From contig NW_004190397.2 of assembly GCF_000224145.3 (NCBI RefSeq), positions 708,853-772,852 on the forward strand: 64,000 nt of DNA, read 5' to 3'. The notes below the pieces were generated by a model. That model did not search any database and was not told the DNA's origin. It worked only from the letters and a program-made list of their open reading frames with translations. Made by a program: the position numbers and the translations under genes. Positions 61,501 through 64,000 of this stretch are shown one piece after another. Within the stretch, counting starts at the first letter, position 1. Each line of letters starts with the position of its first letter. This stretch comes from Ciona intestinalis. Taxonomy: Eukaryota > Chordata > Ascidiacea > Phlebobranchia > Cionidae.

Positions 61501-63591
61501 AATGTAGTTTAGGTGTAGTGACCACATCATTTTTCATAAAGGTTTTGGTAAAATGTTGTAGCGTATACTATATAGTACAATGTTAAATAGGGTCTATCAG
61601 GTCTTATGTAAATTTAATTTCTAAGAGTTCTATTTAGTTCGCCTTTATCGGGACAATCAAATGTAAATATGTTTTTAACTGTAGGCATGTTTTAACAACT
61701 GTTGTTTTGTCATTATATCTTGTCTTTTCGTTTTAAATATTTCTAAATCTTTGCTACTGTAATCAAAGGGACAAATAAAATTAATAATAGCATATATTAA
61801 TTTCGAAACCAGCAATTTTTGGAGTTACAAATTTTAATTTAACAAAAACATGTCAAAAACTTTAAGAGGTTGACTTAGTAGAGTCCCTAGAAAAAGCTGC
61901 CATTCCTTAAATTAATAAAGCTTAGCAGGGGCTATGTAGCAGAAAATCAACTATTTGTATACTTGTACTATTGTATTGCTGTAATAATAAAACAATAATT
62001 ATTTTTTTAAAGGTTTTAAACTGTATGTTAAAGTGACCTGTTTTAAATTTGTTAATTTCCTAGTTTGTATATCTAATGTTGCAAAAGCTCTTCAGAGTTT
62101 TATATAACTTGAATTTAATTTCCCATTCAGGTTTATATGAACATAATGGTGCATGTGTGCCTCTTGAACAGTGCCCATGTATACACAGAGAATTGGAATA
62201 CCAAACTGGCACAGTACATAGTATCTACAACTGCAATGAATGGTATGGGTGCTTTAAATATTTTAATACAACCTTCAATTAGAAAAATATGTTTTATTTA
62301 TTTTGTTATGTTTAATTTTGGAGCAAGCAACTTAAACATCAAGTAGGTCTCTCAGTTGGTTAGCGCGCCTGCCTCTAACCCAGAGTTTCAAGGCTTGTGC
62401 TGCTATCATTGTAGGCGTATTTGTCCTTGAGCAAGACACTTAACGACAATTGCTTCAACCCAGTGGTCACTAATAGGTTGTCTAAATTGTCACCCATACA
62501 TAAAAAACAGTAAACAATCACCCACAAAATTACATTCATGGTAACTCGTTAGCGGGCACGAGGTATATGGAACAGGTAACAGACCACCCGTGTTATAACG
62601 ATTGTCGTTTTTCATCCACGCAAGGATAAGGCAAGTTACATTACATTCATGGGTCTATTCATACAGAAAACATAAAACAATTTAAAGAAACACAATCATC
62701 CATAACGTAATCATTCTACCTTATCCCACAACGCGATTAAAAAGTTTCCAATATTATTCTAACATTTCAAATAAATTACAGTGTGTGCTATGCTGGTCGC
62801 TGGTTATGTGGAACCTCTTTGTGCCCTGGCATGGCCCAAGTGCACGGATACGCCCACTACAAAACATTCGACGAGAAATTTTACACATTTGAAGGCCGTT
62901 GTCAATATGTGTTTGCACGCGATAACGCATCAAACGAGTTTGCCATGTATCTTGAGACTTCCGAATGCGGTATAGATGCAGGAGTGTCGTGCACTAAGTC
63001 TTTCAGTATTGTGTTCCGACAGAATAACTTTATGCAAGTAAGTTTGTCTATTTTATGCTGATGTCTGGCACAGTGAAAAGCAGATACACAGTTTTAATGT
63101 GCTGATAATATTACATTAAAGTTATAAATAGGTAAAAGACACAGATTTCTGGTCAGTTTTACAAACATATTGGCCGATGTGTAAAATCAGCTTTTTATTC
63201 AAAAAGTTTCGCTAAAATATTTCAGTTATTTATATGTGTATGTAACTCTATTATCATTGTCTAATAGAGGACACGGGTTCAAGGTTTGACCCTGCTACCC
63301 TAAGAGGCATTTTCCTTGGTCTAGTCACAAGACAGATAGATTTACCAAATTGTTATCTATATAGAAAAAAAAAGAAATTCCAACTGTCCACAAAGTTACA
63401 TATGTGGTAACCTGTAAACGGCATGAGGTGTATGAAACAGAACACCTGTGTTATATGTTGTTGCCCTGCATGGCAATGATTAACGATAAACAAGCATTCA
63501 ATTCATGATTTTATTTATTAGGAGATAACCTTTAGAGAAGGCTTTGGAGTGACAATTAACAGATATGACATTCAACTTCCATATCAAAGCA
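55529..63591 (+). CDS. Secreted chitin-binding / EGF / VWD-C8-TIL protein (5' part)
   Basis: Fifteen in-phase exons: 55529-55571, 55948-55975, 56498-56511, 56981-57059, 57364-57500, 58146-58241, 58706-58878, 59247-59395, 59876-60084, 60501-60631, 61056-61272, 61360-61479, 62131-62242, 62782-63037, 63522-63591, a 611-residue partial product continuing past the window. N-terminus [18 protein letters not shown] is a signal peptide. Then come a six-Cys chitin-binding type-2 (peritrophin-A) pattern (about residues 32-96, from DNCYQEDGF to VPGC), an EGF module ([12 protein letters not shown]), VWD1 ([19 protein letters not shown] to GLCGNFNG), C8 ([24 protein letters not shown]), TIL ([15 protein letters not shown] to LEQCPC), a VWC-like [13 protein letters not shown], and the start of VWD2 ([18 protein letters not shown]). 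Family knowledge: such modules build gel-forming mucins, otogelins and SCO-spondin. The chitin-binding start suggests a chitin-associated mucus or matrix role. Confidence 0.9.
55630..55890 (+). mobile_element. SINE copy in VWD gene intron 1
   Basis: tRNA-like ACAAAGTGGTTAGCAAGTC, then GTGGGCGTATGTATCCTTAG, CCCAGTGGTCACTAATTG and the tail GAAACAGAACACCCGTGTTA. Confidence 0.75.
56036..56231. mobile_element. MITE family A copy in VWD gene intron
   Basis: Starts GTAGGGTGGGAAAAATGGGA and ends CCCGTCTTACACTACAGTGC, with the full interior. Confidence 0.65.
57520..57860 (+). mobile_element. Two adjacent SINE copies
   Basis: First copy (57520-57680) has the clearest tRNA-like head: GCACAGTGGTTAGCGCAATT and box B GGTTCGAGGC. 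Second (57700-57860): GTGTCCTTGGGCAAGACGCT and TAGTGGTCACTAATGAG. Confidence 0.75.
57945..58140 (+). mobile_element. (ATT)n tail element abutting the EGF exon acceptor
   Basis: TGTCTGCTAGGTGTAGCG, CAACTGTTGTTTTGTCGCTA, TCTTCGCTACCGTAATCGAA, GAGACAAATAAAGTTATTA, then TTTCTATACAG|exon 58146. Same family as 55441, 60150 and 61510. Confidence 0.8.
58275..58560 (+). mobile_element. Degenerate SINE copy
   Basis: CTAATGGTTCAGAGGTTACA, GGTTCAAGGCTTAATG and CCAATGGTCACTTATGTGTT. Lies in the intron before VWD1. Confidence 0.6.
58910..59238 (+). mobile_element. Full-length SINE whose (ATTC)n tail reaches a splice acceptor
   Basis: Complete head (AAAAGTGGTTAGCATGCCTC, GGTTATGGGTTCAAGACTC), centre (GTGGTCACTATTGGGTTGTC) and tail (GTAAGCTGGCAGGAGGTGTA), then seven ATTC units. 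Only TTTGTCTTTAG separates it from exon 59247. Confidence 0.85.
59720..59848 (+). mobile_element. SINE tail before VWD exon 59876
   Basis: AATCACCCACAAAGTTACAT, GAAACAGAACACCCATGTTA and ATTCATTCATTC. Ends about 30 bp before the exon. Confidence 0.7.
60150..60290 (+). mobile_element. (ATT)n tail element, truncated
   Basis: GGCTTGTTTGTCTGCTAGGT, TAGCGACCACACTTATTTTC and ACAACTGTTGTTTTGCTACT. The 3' terminus is decayed. Confidence 0.65.
60745..60975 (+). mobile_element. SINE copy in VWD gene intron
   Basis: CACTGCTACCATTGTGGGCG, TCTTGGGCAAGACACTTGAC, AGTGGGCACTAATGGGTTGT and the tail GAAACAGAACACCAATGTTA. Confidence 0.7.
61510..61795 (+). mobile_element. (ATT)n tail element with internal insert
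   Basis: AGGTGTAGTGACCACATCAT at the left. GTTTTAACAACTGTTGTTTT, AAATCTTTGCTACTGTAATC and GGGACAAATAAAATTAATAA at the right. Confidence 0.65.
62345..62650 (+). mobile_element. Full-length SINE copy
   Basis: tRNA-like TCAGTTGGTTAGCGCGCCTG, then GAGCAAGACACTTAACGACA, CCCAGTGGTCACTAATAGGT and the tail GTTAGCGGGCACGAGGTATA. Confidence 0.8.
63270..63490 (+). mobile_element. Degenerate SINE copy
   Basis: Box-B-like GGGTTCAAGGTTTGACC and the tail GGCATGAGGTGTATGAAACA, in the intron before exon 63522. Confidence 0.6.
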
Positions 63592-64000
63592 GTAAGTAGC
63601 CATTATTATAGGTGCCTTACTATACCAAATTGTGGTAGACAATCTTGCTGTACAAGTTTTAATTTAATATAACTCCTAATCACTGTGAGTTTTATAACTG
63701 CAGTTTGCTTTTAATCTGTTTTCTTAGATGTTTCTAAATATTGAATGAAATGAATGAATGAATGAAATTTATTTCAACTCTTCGGTCACGATAACGAAGA
63801 ACAAGAGAGTTGAAAAAAAGCGAAAAGACGGGTAGTAACGTTAAAACAACAGTTGTTAAAACACGCTTGTTGATAAAAAAGAAAGAAATAATGTTTTGGA
63901 TAAAAGGCGTCACCGTTACACCCTACAGACGATACATTGTCAAAATTAAATAAATAACATTTAATTAAACATATTATATTATTATGTTTATTGTCATAAT
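63592..64000 (-). mobile_element. Window end: intron of the VWD gene with a minus-strand tail element
   Basis: From about 63735 a (GAAT)n run is followed by TTCAACTCTTCGGTCACGAT, AACAACAGTTGTTAAAACAC and CCTACAGACGATACATTG: the reverse complement of the (ATT)n-tail family or a close relative. No exon is seen after 63591. Confidence 0.55.

Overview
This is a eukaryotic, AT-rich draft-assembly window with one 50-N gap and two single Ns. It carries intron-rich metazoan genes and a very dense load of short transposable elements. Gene content, small exons, abundant terminal-inverted-repeat MITEs and a tRNA-derived SINE with an (ATTC)n tail point to a solitary tunicate, most likely Ciona (family-level inference; I cannot separate C. 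robusta/intestinalis from C. savignyi here). No bacterial operons, CRISPR arrays, rRNA or convincing tRNA genes are present.

Layout. (1) 332-32371, plus strand: an almost complete slit-robo Rho GTPase-activating protein gene (SRGAP; F-BAR, RhoGAP, SH3, tail), rebuilt from 23 coding exons checked for splice-phase continuity. Intron 1 is about 10 kb. One further exon must lie in or near the 50-N gap, and a spurious N at 14520 breaks the frame of one F-BAR exon. (2) 35821-33677, minus strand, convergent with SRGAP: a complete 5-exon TRAPPC3/BET3 gene (180 aa, palmitoylation-site Cys68 present). (3) 36991-37615, plus strand, divergent from TRAPPC3: a three-exon gene for a 79-aa secreted peptide precursor with signal peptide, Thr-Pro-Ala linker, six-arginine run, WGW and acidic tail. 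It looks like an antimicrobial or processed-peptide precursor that I do not recognise. (4) 38358-52291, plus strand: a complete 16-exon carnitine O-palmitoyltransferase 1 gene (724 aa, catalytic His434) with a very short N-terminal tail. (5) 55529-63591 and beyond, plus strand: the 5' part (15 exons, 611 aa) of a secreted protein ordered signal peptide, chitin-binding type-2 domain, EGF, VWD, C8, TIL, second VWD.

Between and inside genes the sequence is largely repeats: at least 25 copies of a roughly 200-bp MITE whose ends read GTGGGGGAAGATGGGACA and its complement; about 25 copies or tails of a tRNA-derived SINE; six to seven copies of a 3' tail resembling a non-LTR element, ending in (ATT)n; three copies of a hAT-type MITE, two with clean 8-bp target duplications; several other palindromic MITEs; and local tandem arrays, several of which begin at exon-intron junctions of SRGAP.

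The most notable points are: a piece of a CPT1 exon, with its splice acceptor and adjoining MITE, copied into an SRGAP intron about 20 kb away; the unrecognised secreted peptide gene; the chitin-binding plus VWD protein; two acceptors of that gene abutting the same transposon tail; and tandem amplification of a MITE terminus. The five genes do not form a pathway. They look like an ordinary animal gene neighbourhood covering cytoskeletal signalling, vesicle tethering, secreted defence or signalling, mitochondrial fatty-acid import and extracellular matrix or mucus.
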